In this document: one piece after another, positions 7,894 to 16,329 of the stretch
Layout of the letters: each line of letters starts with the position of its first letter
Position numbering within the stretch: the stretch's first letter is position 1
Translations under genes and position numbers: made by a program
The notes under the pieces: generated by a model
Seen by the model: only the letters and a program-made list of their open reading frames with translations
What the model was told of the DNA's origin: nothing
Database searches by the model: none
Assembly: GCF_015207655.1 (NCBI RefSeq)
Contig: NZ_JADEWN010000010.1
Location: forward strand, 48,651 to 112,650
Reading direction: 5' to 3'
Length of the DNA stretch: 64,000 bases
From: Gloeocapsopsis crepidinum LEGE 06123
GTDB taxonomy: Bacteria; Cyanobacteriota; Cyanobacteriia; Cyanobacteriales; Chroococcidiopsidaceae

Positions 7894-9219
7894 CTAAAAA
7901 TTAACAGCTTTTGATTTGACTCGGTAGCCAATATCACGCCGATAGTACATTTTCTCAAATTTAATGCAATCAACTGCTTGATAAGCAAGAGCGATCGCTT
8001 GTTCAAAGTTATCGCCAGTTCCAGTGACACCTAAAACTCGACCACCATCTGTGACGAGGTGAGTGGCTAGTGGTGAGTGGCTAGGGGCTAGTAGATTTTC
8101 TTCATTAGCTTGTACGAGTTTGGTTCCGGCGTGGAAAACGTTTGCACCTAATGCTGCTGCGGAGTCAATACCAGTAATGACTTTTCCTTTTTCATAAGTT
8201 CCAGGATAGCCACCTGCAGCAATCACCACACAAGCTGACGCACCTGTTTTCCAAGCAATGGGAGGCATTTGTGCTAATCGCTGTTCCACACAAGCAAGTA
8301 ATAAATCTTCCAAAGGTGTTTCGAGGAGCGGTAAGATTGCTTGAGTTTCAGGATCGCCAAAGCGACAGTTAAACTCTAAAACTTTGAATTCCCCGTTGGG
8401 ACTGATCATCAAGCCAGCATAAAGTACGCCGCGATAGTCAATTCCCTTTTTTTTGAGAGTTGCGATCGCGCTTTGTAAAACTTTTGCTTCAACTTCTGCC
8501 ATCAATGGCGTAACAATGGGTGCAGGAGCATACACTCCCATACCGCCAGTATTTTCTCCTGTATCACCTTCTCCGATGCGTTTATGATCTTGTGCAGGTA
8601 ACAGGGGGCGAATTGTTAAACCATCAGTGAGAGCTAAAACCGAGGCTTCTTGACCAGTTAAGCATTCTTCGATGACGACAAATTCCCCTTTACCAAATTG
8701 CCCTTGAAAAATGGCTTCGATTGCGCTGTGGGCTTGATCGATAGTTTCAGCAACTGTGACACCTTTACCAGCAGCTAAACCATCAGCTTTGACAACAATC
8801 GGTGCTCCTTGGGACTTTACATAATCTTTAGCAGCGGCGGCTTGATGAAATATTACGGCTTTTGCAGTGGGGATTTTTGCTTCTTGCATTAAAGCTTTTG
8901 CCCACGCCTTACTTGCTTCAATTTGTGCGCCAGCGCGTGTTGGACCAAAGACTTTCGTTCCTTGGCGCTGTAAGTAATCTGTGATTCCCAATGCAAGAGG
9001 AACTTCGGGACCAACGACAACCAGATCGATGTTATGTGATCGCGCAAATTCTCCGATACCATCAAAGTCTTCGACACTCAAAGGCAGATTTTGACAGCGT
9101 TCTAGCATTGCTGTCCCACCATTACCAGGTGCACAAAAGACTTTAACTTGCGGCGATTGCGAAAGTTTCCAAGCGATCGCGTGTTCGCGCCCTCCACTAC
9201 CTACAACTAAGACTTTCAC
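7894..9219 (-). CDS. purD: Phosphoribosylamine-glycine ligase (GARS)
   Basis: 441 aa ATP-grasp enzyme of purine synthesis that joins glycine to phosphoribosylamine. The N terminus MKVLVVGSGGREHAIAWKL, GPEVPL and the ATP-grasp block (KADGLAAGKGV; EFNCRFGDPE) are typical. The start is GTG at 9219. The protein is slightly longer than the usual 420-430 residues. Residues 376-388 (LLAPSHSPLATHL) are encoded by a run of TGAGTGGCTAGTG-like repeats at 8054-8094, the same kind of repeat that lies in many spacers here, and appear to be an in-frame repeat insertion near the C terminus. It is followed by nblS after 43 bp. Confidence 0.95.
   Translation of the reverse strand: MKVLVVGSGGREHAIAWKLSQSPQVKVFCAPGNGGTAMLERCQNLPLSVEDFDGIGEFARSHNIDLVVVGPEVPLALGITDYLQRQGTKVFGPTRAGAQIEASKAWAKALMQEAKIPTAKAVIFHQAAAAKDYVKSQGAPIVVKADGLAAGKGVTVAETIDQAHSAIEAIFQGQFGKGEFVVIEECLTGQEASVLALTDGLTIRPLLPAQDHKRIGEGDTGENTGGMGVYAPAPIVTPLMAEVEAKVLQSAIATLKKKGIDYRGVLYAGLMISPNGEFKVLEFNCRFGDPETQAILPLLETPLEDLLLACVEQRLAQMPPIAWKTGASACVVIAAGGYPGTYEKGKVITGIDSAAALGANVFHAGTKLVQANEENLLAPSHSPLATHLVTDGGRVLGVTGTGDNFEQAIALAYQAVDCIKFEKMYYRRDIGYRVKSKAVNF
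8054..8094. repeat. Heptamer-like tandem repeat inside purD
   Basis: The plus strand reads GGTGAGTGGCTAGTGGTGAG and continues GTGGCTAGGGGCTAGTAG. The same GTGGCTAG/GACTAG units occur in spacers at about 15.41 and 17.68 kb. The run keeps the purD frame open and adds about 12 residues. Confidence 0.75.
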
Positions 9220-9294
9220 TTTAATCCTCGTGCCAAGAGCGAGTCAATTTTTTCATTAAATTAGAACTTAATCAACAGTCCACTTTTCATTATC

Positions 9295-10725
9295 TCAGTG
9301 TACTTTTTGCTGTGCATAAATTGCTTTAAACTGTCTTTGTTGCAATTTGTGATCCACAATTGGTAACGGATAGCCGAGAGCTTCTCTTTCTTGTTCAGGA
9401 ATATTACCACTGAGCACGTATTCGGTATCTACCGAGCGTAATTCAGGCACCCATTGCCGAATATATTCGCCTTCGGGATCGAACTTTTGAGCTTGACTTG
9501 CAGGGTTAAAGATGCGTACAGGTTTGGGGTCCATTCCACTGGATGCACTCCACTGCCAGCCACCATTATTTGCTGAGAGATCGCCGTCAATGAGTCGTTG
9601 ATAAAAGTATTTTTCGCCTAAACGCGGATCGATTAACAAATCTTTAGTAAGGAAATTTGCTACAATCATGCGACAACGGTTATGCATCCAGCCACTTTCA
9701 TTCATCTGACGCATGGCTGCATCGACAATTGGGTAGCCAGTTTTACCTTCACACCAGGCTTGAAAAAGTTCTTCGTTGTTTTCATAAGGAAAATTTTTGA
9801 AAGCTTCGCGATAAGCTCCTGTTGCTAATTTAGGAAAGTGATACATTGCGTGTTGGTAGAATTCCCGCCAAGCTAGTTCTTGTTGCCAAGCGCGGATACT
9901 TGTATCAGTTTCGTCACTGCGGCTATTTTCTAATGCGGCGATCGTTGCAGCCCACACTGTGCGAATGCCAATTGCACCAAATTTGAGCGCGGCGCTGAGT
10001 TGAGATGTTCCATCAATGGCAGGAAAATTCCGCTGTTCTTTGTACTCAGTAATCGCTTTGTAGGTAAATTCTTCTAGCCTTTCGTGCGCTGCAATTTCGC
10101 CTGGGGCAATGATTAAATCGCGATCCCAAACAAATCCTAAATCTTTAGCTGTGGGAAGTGGAATAACCCCTGCTTGCTGCGCAATTTCTTGTTCTGCTGA
10201 TGTTATCCCTGTGACACCTTGTAAAGTTGCTACAGGCTCAGCCTTGGATTTACTGCTCCAGTTGCGCCAAAAAGGAGTAAATACAGTATAAGGCTGGTTA
10301 GAACCCGTGTAAATTTCATCAGGAGTGTGGAGAATTTGATCCCAGTTCTTGTGTAAAACTTGAATGCCCTTTTCTTTTAAAGCCTCCATCACAGCGCGAT
10401 CGCGTTCTTGAGAATACGGCTCAACATCCCAATTCCAGAATACAGCTTGAGCATTCAACGCTGCTGCAAGCCTTGGGAGCGCTTGTACTGGATTATCGTG
10501 AAGAATGAGTAATTGACTACCAACTTCTGTATATCGCTGTTGTAGGGCTTGTAAACACCCAATCATGTAAGTTACGCGCACGGGGGCGACGTCATCGCGT
10601 TCTAGAATGTTGGGATCGAGACAAAACACTCCAACTACTTTTTGATGCTTGCTTGCGGCGGCTAGTCCGGTATTGTCTGAAATACGCAAATCGCGACGGT
10701 GCCAGAATAAAGTTAAATTAGACAT
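9295..10725 (-). CDS. phrA: Deoxyribodipyrimidine photolyase (class I CPD photolyase)
   Basis: 476 aa flavoprotein that repairs UV-induced cyclobutane pyrimidine dimers with blue light. The N-terminal Rossmann-like antenna domain begins FWHRRDLRISDNTGL. The C-terminal FAD domain shows WQQELAWREFYQH, GYPIVDAAMRQ, MHNRCRMIVANFLTKDL, and the FAD pocket WQWSASSGMDPKPVRIFNP. The pattern is that of the cyanobacterial (8-HDF antenna) class I enzymes; whether it binds 8-HDF cannot be decided from sequence reading alone. It is the first minus-strand gene upstream of purD (75 bp gap). Confidence 0.93.
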   Translation of the reverse strand: MSNLTLFWHRRDLRISDNTGLAAASKHQKVVGVFCLDPNILERDDVAPVRVTYMIGCLQALQQRYTEVGSQLLILHDNPVQALPRLAAALNAQAVFWNWDVEPYSQERDRAVMEALKEKGIQVLHKNWDQILHTPDEIYTGSNQPYTVFTPFWRNWSSKSKAEPVATLQGVTGITSAEQEIAQQAGVIPLPTAKDLGFVWDRDLIIAPGEIAAHERLEEFTYKAITEYKEQRNFPAIDGTSQLSAALKFGAIGIRTVWAATIAALENSRSDETDTSIRAWQQELAWREFYQHAMYHFPKLATGAYREAFKNFPYENNEELFQAWCEGKTGYPIVDAAMRQMNESGWMHNRCRMIVANFLTKDLLIDPRLGEKYFYQRLIDGDLSANNGGWQWSASSGMDPKPVRIFNPASQAQKFDPEGEYIRQWVPELRSVDTEYVLSGNIPEQEREALGYPLPIVDHKLQQRQFKAIYAQQKVH

Positions 10726-10877
10726 TAGTATTTAAAAATAGTTCTTTTGTACTAATAGTGTAAATGCTATGAGCATCAGTTAAGTGGGTTGATTCAGATC
10801 TTGCATCAAGAAGGGCAGATGGGAAGCCTACCCCGTTGTAAGATGAGTGTCTTACTTGCTGCAAGAACATCGAACAT

Positions 10878-11501
10878 CTAGTCAAAATCTGCTTGCCAAT
10901 CAGGATTTTGATAATGCTCAAACAGCCGCGCAATTTGGGAAGGAACAACGCGAGTGAGTGAAAGTTCTGGAAGATTTTGCTCTGCAAAGAAGGCTGCTTC
11001 TGATGTTTCTATGCTTTCTGCTGGGCTACCACCAATTATTTGACATTGAAAAAAAAGTTTGTAAACATGATGTCGTAGAGGTGGATGTTGATGACGCGGA
11101 TGATTGCGATCGTATATTGCTAATAGTTTGACAATTTGTGTGTGATAACCTGACTCTTCGTACACTTCACGCACAACTGCATTGCTGGGTGATTCTCCTA
11201 CATCAACCCATCCTCCAGGCAATGTCCAGCAGCCATCCTCGCGTTCTTTAACCAAAAGAATTTGATTGTTATGAAAGACAACACCTCTAACGTCTATCTT
11301 AGGAGTTGCGTAACCTTCTTCTTTGCTAAATAAATCGCAGACATATGTTGGTGTTTCATGAGCGTAAGTTGCCATGATATCAGCTGCAATTTGACGTATT
11401 TGCTGGTATCGTTCGCTATCGTATGGACTTTGAGTGTAAGTAAGTCCATTTTGCGCAATCGCCTGCAATCTCTGTGACCATTTCAGCCACTTGAGGGTCA
11501 T
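10878..11501 (-). CDS. Nudix hydrolase with N-terminal extension
   Basis: 207 aa. An N-terminal helical domain (about 1-60; the family often called Nudix_N) precedes a Nudix fold with the complete box GGWVDVGESPSNAVVREV followed by YEESGY (about residues 94-116). Such proteins hydrolyse nucleoside diphosphate-X compounds, often ADP-ribose or nucleotide sugars; the substrate here is not known. The ATG at 11501 has AGGAG seven bases upstream, which fixes the start. A second Nudix gene lies 210 bp upstream on the same strand. Confidence 0.9.
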   Translation of the reverse strand: MTLKWLKWSQRLQAIAQNGLTYTQSPYDSERYQQIRQIAADIMATYAHETPTYVCDLFSKEEGYATPKIDVRGVVFHNNQILLVKEREDGCWTLPGGWVDVGESPSNAVVREVYEESGYHTQIVKLLAIYDRNHPRHQHPPLRHHVYKLFFQCQIIGGSPAESIETSEAAFFAEQNLPELSLTRVVPSQIARLFEHYQNPDWQADFD

Positions 11502-11524
11502 AATTATCTCCTTTATGTACAGCC

Positions 11525-11572
11525 TGGCGACTGAAGTCGCGGCTCAAAAAACGAAGTCCACCTTCGTGGACT
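11525..11572. repeat. Interspersed palindromic repeat copy 2
   Basis: GGCGACTGAAGTCGC followed by the palindrome AGTCCACCTTCGTGGACT (11555-11572). It lies in the spacer between the two Nudix genes and shares the core with copies at 4.97, 23.47, 33.38 and 51.03 kb. Confidence 0.75.
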
Positions 11573-11712
11573 AAAAAAATCAAGGTTTCATAAAAGGCAA
11601 GGTTCGTTTCAATAAAAAATGGTTGCACTCAATTACAATAATTTAATCTCTTATTTCCTCTACTTCTTATGTGTAGCTGCGGTGTCACGCGCCGATTTTC
11701 TCAAGATTGATG

Positions 11713-12267
11713 CTAAATTTGATTCAAAAATGGTTTTGCTAATAAAAAGCTAGAAATTGATTTAGCATCAACTGCTTCGCCATCTAAAATGGCTTGTTCT
11801 AATTCTTGTACAGTCATCAGCACAGTTTCCATATCTTCATCGATATCTTGATGCGGTGGCTGTTCTAGTAATTCTAAATTCTGTGCTAAGAAAGCATAAA
11901 TGACTTCATCAGAATACCCTGGAGCTAGGAAAAATTGTCCTAATTTCTGCCATTTGTGAGCGCGGTAGCCAGTTTCTTCTTGAATTTCTCTTTGAATTGT
12001 CTTAAAAGGATCTTCGTTAGGTTCTACGGTACCTGCCGGAAACTCTAAAAGTCGTCCTTGTACTGCAAAACGGTACTGTTTCAGAAGAATCAGCTTACCT
12101 TCAGGGGTGACAGGTACGGCTAGCGCACCTCCTGGATGACGAACGCATTCCCAGTCTCCTTCTGCTTGATTAGGGAGGCGCAGACGACTCACTTCAAAAT
12201 CAAATTTGCGTCCGCGATAGTAGAGATGCTGTCTGAGTAGTTGTGGAGGTTCTTTAGCTGGGGGCAT
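11713..12267 (-). CDS. Nudix hydrolase, ADP-ribose pyrophosphatase type
   Basis: 184 aa. The Nudix box reads GTVEPNEDPFKTIQREIQEE then TGY (about residues 78-100), preceded by the LLEFPAG motif typical of ADP-ribose pyrophosphatases, which cleave ADP-ribose to AMP and ribose-5-phosphate. The downstream FLAPGYSDEVIYAFLAQNLE region also fits that subgroup. The start ATG at 12267 follows a heptamer-like GGGGTTAGGGGCGAGGG spacer. Its substrate could differ. Confidence 0.88.
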   Translation of the reverse strand: MPPAKEPPQLLRQHLYYRGRKFDFEVSRLRLPNQAEGDWECVRHPGGALAVPVTPEGKLILLKQYRFAVQGRLLEFPAGTVEPNEDPFKTIQREIQEETGYRAHKWQKLGQFFLAPGYSDEVIYAFLAQNLELLEQPPHQDIDEDMETVLMTVQELEQAILDGEAVDAKSISSFLLAKPFLNQI

Positions 12268-12343
12268 AAGTGAGGGGTTAGGGGCGAGGGAAGGGAAAAA
12301 TTAATAAAATGTTTAAAATTATGTTTAACTCGGTAATACGATT

Positions 12344-12829
12344 TCAAATACGAACAACACCAGAACAGTCTACCGCTTCAACGAGTTGGGCGATCGCTTT
12401 ACCGGATACAGGTTCAATCCAAGTGGGGGCAATTTCTGCTAAAGGTACTAACACAAAGGCGCGATCGCGCATGCGCGGATGGGGAATTTGCAGTGTGGGA
12501 GTCTCTAAAATGAGGTTATTATAGAGTAATAAGTCAAGATCGAGCGATCGCGGTCCCCAGCGTTCTCGCCGTATTCTACCGAATTGAGCTTCAATATCCA
12601 AGAGAGTTTCTAGCATTAACTGTGGAGTCATTTGTACTTGCAACACAGCACAGCCATTAATGTAATCTGGTTGCGGTGGACCGACAGCAGCGGTTTGATA
12701 CCAGCTTGATTGAGCTATTAAAGTGATATGAGGCGTAGCGCTTAAACTTTTCAATGCAGCTGCTACGGTGTTGCGAGAGTTTCCTAAATTACTTCCCAGT
12801 GCGATCGCACATAAACCATGTGTGTTCAA
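12344..12829 (-). CDS. folK: 2-amino-4-hydroxy-6-hydroxymethyldihydropteridine pyrophosphokinase
   Basis: 161 aa HPPK, which transfers pyrophosphate from ATP to 6-hydroxymethyl-7,8-dihydropterin in folate synthesis. Family motifs are present: ALGSNLGNS, SSWYQTAAVGPPQPDYINGC, RRERWGPRSLDLDLLLY and IPHPRMRDRAFVLVPLAEI. The start appears to be TTG at 12829, because an in-frame TAG lies two codons upstream and no ATG or GTG fits better. It is upstream of the Nudix gene on the same strand. Confidence 0.93.
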   Translation of the reverse strand: MNTHGLCAIALGSNLGNSRNTVAAALKSLSATPHITLIAQSSWYQTAAVGPPQPDYINGCAVLQVQMTPQLMLETLLDIEAQFGRIRRERWGPRSLDLDLLLYNNLILETPTLQIPHPRMRDRAFVLVPLAEIAPTWIEPVSGKAIAQLVEAVDCSGVVRI

Positions 12830-13081
12830 CTTCTACTATCCTGTCACTCATTAGCTCAAATCTATTCACCTCAACTCTAACCATGCCACTAATCACCGGT
12901 AAAGTTGGGGCTGATGAATTTCTGATTTTTAGCTGCTGTGCGTTTTGATATTGATTCCTTGATCTCTACTCCACCAGCGAAAACTCAGTTTCAGTTGCTC
13001 GATTCACAACGTTGCTTTCCATCAAGTCGTAAAATAGACAAAAAATAAAATAACTAATAAATGGGCTGCATTTGAAATGGA

Positions 13082-15409
13082 GTGAAGCGAGGAAGTAACG
13101 TGCCAAATATGCCCTGGTTTAAGGAACAAGAAGCAATCCGTAACACTGAACCAGCAAAAAAAACTAAGACAACTCCAAGTCGTCAGCAACTTCCCCGCCG
13201 GAAAATTGCCAAAATTGTGACTCAGATCAAGCAACTAGTGTCCTCATCTACAGGAAAGCAACCGCAACATCGTCGTTCGCTTTGGTTTATTGGTATTGGG
13301 GGTAGTGCGATCGCCTTAGGCGGAATTTGGTTTTCTATTGAGCAAAGTTTGCCTCAAACAGCAGAACTATTTACGGTAGTACGAGATGAAACTCTAACGA
13401 TTAAAGCTGCTGATGGTACTATTCTGCAACAAACTGGACCAGCAACTCGCGAACAACTTAAGCTAGCAGAAATTCCTGAGCCATTAGTGCAAGCATTTAT
13501 TGCTTCAGAAGATCGCCGTTTTTATCAACACAATGGGATCGACTACCAAGGAATTGCCAGGGCAACACTGTCTAACTTGCGCTCTGCTAATGTTGTAGAA
13601 GGTGGTAGTACAATTACACAGCAGCTTGCCAGAATTCTGTTTTTAAATCAAGATCGCACAATTTGGCGCAAACTAAAAGAAATTCGGCTCTCGCAGAAAA
13701 TAGAAGCAAATTTAACCAAAGAACAGATTCTAGAGCGCTATCTCAACTTAGTTTATTTAGGCGAGGGTGCGTATGGCGTTGCAGATGCTGCGTGGGTGTA
13801 TTTCAGTAAACCAGTAGACGAGCTTACTTTACCAGAAATGGCAATGATTGCGGGTTTAGCCCCTGCCCCAAGCCGTTACTCGCCAGTAGTAAATTTAGCA
13901 ACAGCACAACAACGGCGGAATTTAGTCTTACAAAGAATGCGTGAGGATCAAGTACTTGATGCAGCAACCGCAACTGCAGCAAGAACTGCACCGATTACTC
14001 TCAATACCAATTTACCCAAGCGCCTCCAAGTTACAGCACCCTACTTCACAACTTATATCCAAAAGGAATTACCAAAGTATGTTGCGCCAGAAGACATTGA
14101 AGCGGGTGGTTTAATTGTCGAGACAACATTAAATGCGCAGTGGCAAAATGCAGCAGAAACCGCAGTCAAGAACACCGTCACAAACAATGGTCGGTGGCAA
14201 AATTTTGAGCAAGCCGCCTTGGTAGCAATTAATCCACGTAATGGTGAAATTAGAGCTTTAGTAGGTGGAAAAGACTTTGAGAAAAATCAGTTTAACCGCG
14301 CTACTCAAGCACAGCGCCAACCAGGATCGACATTTAAAGGCTTTGTTTATACAGCAGCGATCGCTACAGGACTTTCTCCTTACAATTCCTACTTGGATGC
14401 TCCTTACATTGTCGAAGGATACGAACCAAAAAACTATAGCCGTGAGTTTCGTGGTTGGCTGACAATGCGAGATGCTTTGACAAGTTCGATTAATACGATC
14501 GCAGTTAAGGTATTAATTGACGTTGGCTTTGATCCCGTGACTAAACTCGCACAACAAATGGGAATCAAGTCACAACTACAACCGATGTACTCGCTTGCAC
14601 TTGGTTCGTCTGAAGTTAATTTACTCGAACTTACAAGTGCGTATGGTACGCTTGCAACTCAAGGCATGCACGTAGAACCGCACGGAATTCGCCGGATTCT
14701 CAATCGAAGTGGAGAAGTTCTTTACAGTACTGAACATAAACCAAAGCGAGTTTTAGATCCAGGTAGCGCGGCAATTACAACTTGGATGCTACAAAATGTA
14801 GTGCAAGCAGGAACCGGACGCCCTGCATCTTTAAATCGTCCTGTTGCTGGAAAAACAGGAACTTCAGATGAATCACGCGATCTCTGGTTTGTGGGCTATA
14901 TCCCGCAACTTGTTGCTGGGGTTTGGCTAGGGAACGATAACAATGAACCAACTTGGGGTAATAGCGGTACTGCTGCTGCCACCTGGCGTCAATTTATGAT
15001 GAGCGCAGTAGAAGATATCCCTGTAGAAGATTTCCCAGAACGTCCGACTTTAACAGGGCGCAAGGGTAGTATTAAGGCACAACCAATTAAGCCGAAGCGA
15101 GTTTCATCGGGTAGAACACCGTCATCTAGTAGAAGTTTTGATAACAACCGTCGCAGAAGTTATCGCCGCAATCAGCCTGAAGCAATAGCACCTCAACCTA
15201 GAAAGCGATCGCGTCGTCGTAACGTACGCCCAGCCTCACCTCCTGCCAAGTCTCCAACAAGCGCTCAAACACCTACACCACCACAAGGAGAACTACGAGA
15301 ACGTTTACGCAACCTGCGCCAGCCTGATACTCCAAGAAAAGAGCTACCTCCAGCTAACGGTTCTTCTGGAACGTCTGATGCTGGTTATGTTGTCCCGACG
15401 AAAGAGTGA
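13082..15409 (+). CDS. Class A penicillin-binding protein (PBP1A-like)
   Basis: Bifunctional peptidoglycan synthase of about 775 aa. A basic cytoplasmic N terminus leads to a membrane anchor (about 66-85). The GT51 transglycosylase domain follows, with catalytic Glu143 (ASEDRRFYQHNGID) and GGSTITQQLARILF. The transpeptidase domain has Ser416-x-x-Lys419 (GSTFK), Ser469-x-Asn471 (SSIN) and Lys591-Thr-Gly (AGKTGTS). The C terminus (about 665-775) is a basic, Pro/Ser/Arg-rich tail. The start is uncertain: GTG 13082 gives the longest form, and ATG 13109 is an alternative with GAGGAAG upstream. Several PBPs are usual per cyanobacterium, so no specific gene name is given. Confidence 0.92.
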   Translation: MKRGSNVPNMPWFKEQEAIRNTEPAKKTKTTPSRQQLPRRKIAKIVTQIKQLVSSSTGKQPQHRRSLWFIGIGGSAIALGGIWFSIEQSLPQTAELFTVVRDETLTIKAADGTILQQTGPATREQLKLAEIPEPLVQAFIASEDRRFYQHNGIDYQGIARATLSNLRSANVVEGGSTITQQLARILFLNQDRTIWRKLKEIRLSQKIEANLTKEQILERYLNLVYLGEGAYGVADAAWVYFSKPVDELTLPEMAMIAGLAPAPSRYSPVVNLATAQQRRNLVLQRMREDQVLDAATATAARTAPITLNTNLPKRLQVTAPYFTTYIQKELPKYVAPEDIEAGGLIVETTLNAQWQNAAETAVKNTVTNNGRWQNFEQAALVAINPRNGEIRALVGGKDFEKNQFNRATQAQRQPGSTFKGFVYTAAIATGLSPYNSYLDAPYIVEGYEPKNYSREFRGWLTMRDALTSSINTIAVKVLIDVGFDPVTKLAQQMGIKSQLQPMYSLALGSSEVNLLELTSAYGTLATQGMHVEPHGIRRILNRSGEVLYSTEHKPKRVLDPGSAAITTWMLQNVVQAGTGRPASLNRPVAGKTGTSDESRDLWFVGYIPQLVAGVWLGNDNNEPTWGNSGTAAATWRQFMMSAVEDIPVEDFPERPTLTGRKGSIKAQPIKPKRVSSGRTPSSSRSFDNNRRRSYRRNQPEAIAPQPRKRSRRRNVRPASPPAKSPTSAQTPTPPQGELRERLRNLRQPDTPRKELPPANGSSGTSDAGYVVPTKE

Positions 15410-15520
15410 TGAGTGGTTAGTGATTAGTAGCTAGTGACTAGTGCGCGAGTTTTGAATTTTGAATTAAAAGAATTTTCATAACTCAACATTCAACACTCAT
15501 AACTCAACACTCTCTTATAT
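15407..15520. repeat. Heptamer-like repeats and a repeated TTTGAATT/ACTCAACAC segment
   Basis: After the PBP stop comes GAGTGGTTAGTGATTAG and CTAGTGACTAG, then TTTTGAATTTTGAATTAAAAG and several ACTCAACA units. The second part matches, in the opposite orientation, the segment near 45475-45575. Confidence 0.65.
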
Positions 15521-15607
15521 TGGGATCAAACTTGGGGTGGATGTAAGTTATATTGTGTTTTTATACGGTCTTAAAAGCAGTACTGACTAAATATAGGAAG
15601 AATAATC

Positions 15608-15826
15608 ATGGAAATACTAATGCAAGCAGCAACAGATAACGTTCCTCACTTTCCCGTTGCTGCTACCGCAGCTATTGTTGTTGGCTTTATCGCTGCTACT
15701 ACTATTGGTTCGATCGCTTGGTACAACTCCAAACGCCCCGTTGGTTGGGAAAATAAAGAGCGCCCAGATATTGTGCCAGAGGTTAAGAAAGAAGAAACTC
15801 CAGGTATTGGTGAGCCAAAATCCTAG
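15608..15826 (+). CDS. psb35: Photosystem II assembly protein Psb35
   Basis: 72 aa with one membrane helix (about residues 17-40) and a charged C-terminal tail. The sequence after the helix (AWYNSKRPVGWENKERPDIV) is the conserved signature of Psb35, a small thylakoid protein associated with photosystem II assembly and CP47-family antenna proteins. ATG 15608 has AGGAAG seven bases upstream; Met5 is a possible shorter start. The gene stands alone with its own upstream region. Confidence 0.75.
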   Translation: MEILMQAATDNVPHFPVAATAAIVVGFIAATTIGSIAWYNSKRPVGWENKERPDIVPEVKKEETPGIGEPKS

Positions 15827-15849
15827 TTATTATCTGTGCTGTTTTCTAC

Positions 15850-16275
15850 CTAGCTTTGAGTAATAACCCAGCGTCGGTAAAGCGTCTGAATTCCTTTGAG
15901 TACAGTAGAGTAAGCTTTTTGAGGAGAATTATCTGCTGTATCCAATGATTGTAATTTAGTAAGAAGTCGTGCTTCTTCTGTTGCTACTTCTCCATCGCGG
16001 TAAATCAAGCCACTGATAGCTTCTAGTAAATCTTGGTAAGCTTTAGAACCAGGGTGCTCTCCTAAATACTCTTTTATCCATTCGTAGCACTCAGTTGGCT
16101 GCACAGTCTTAAGTTCATTGAGCAAAGGCTGAATTTCTGGATCGGCAGCCACGTCTTTTTCTGTTGCTACTTTATGTAAATATTCTCTTTCTTCGGGTTG
16201 GATGACTCCATCTACCCAAGCAGCCCCAATCAAAATTTTTACTAACTTTTTTACACTAGCTTTATCTTCTTTCAT
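15850..16275 (-). CDS. TerB-like (tellurite-resistance fold) protein
   Basis: 141 aa all-helical protein with the TerB-type pattern KILIGAAWVDGVIQPEEREYL in the first repeat half and AISGLIYRDGEVATEEARLL in the second. Acidic residues (D, E) in each helix-loop are candidate metal ligands. TerB-fold proteins are widespread in cyanobacteria, and their role need not involve tellurite. It is convergent with psb35 (23 bp apart). Confidence 0.8.
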   Translation of the reverse strand: MKEDKASVKKLVKILIGAAWVDGVIQPEEREYLHKVATEKDVAADPEIQPLLNELKTVQPTECYEWIKEYLGEHPGSKAYQDLLEAISGLIYRDGEVATEEARLLTKLQSLDTADNSPQKAYSTVLKGIQTLYRRWVITQS

Positions 16276-16329
16276 TTAATTTTGTCCTTGGCTTTTGAAA
16301 AATTAGCAATTTTATTTCACGATACAAGT

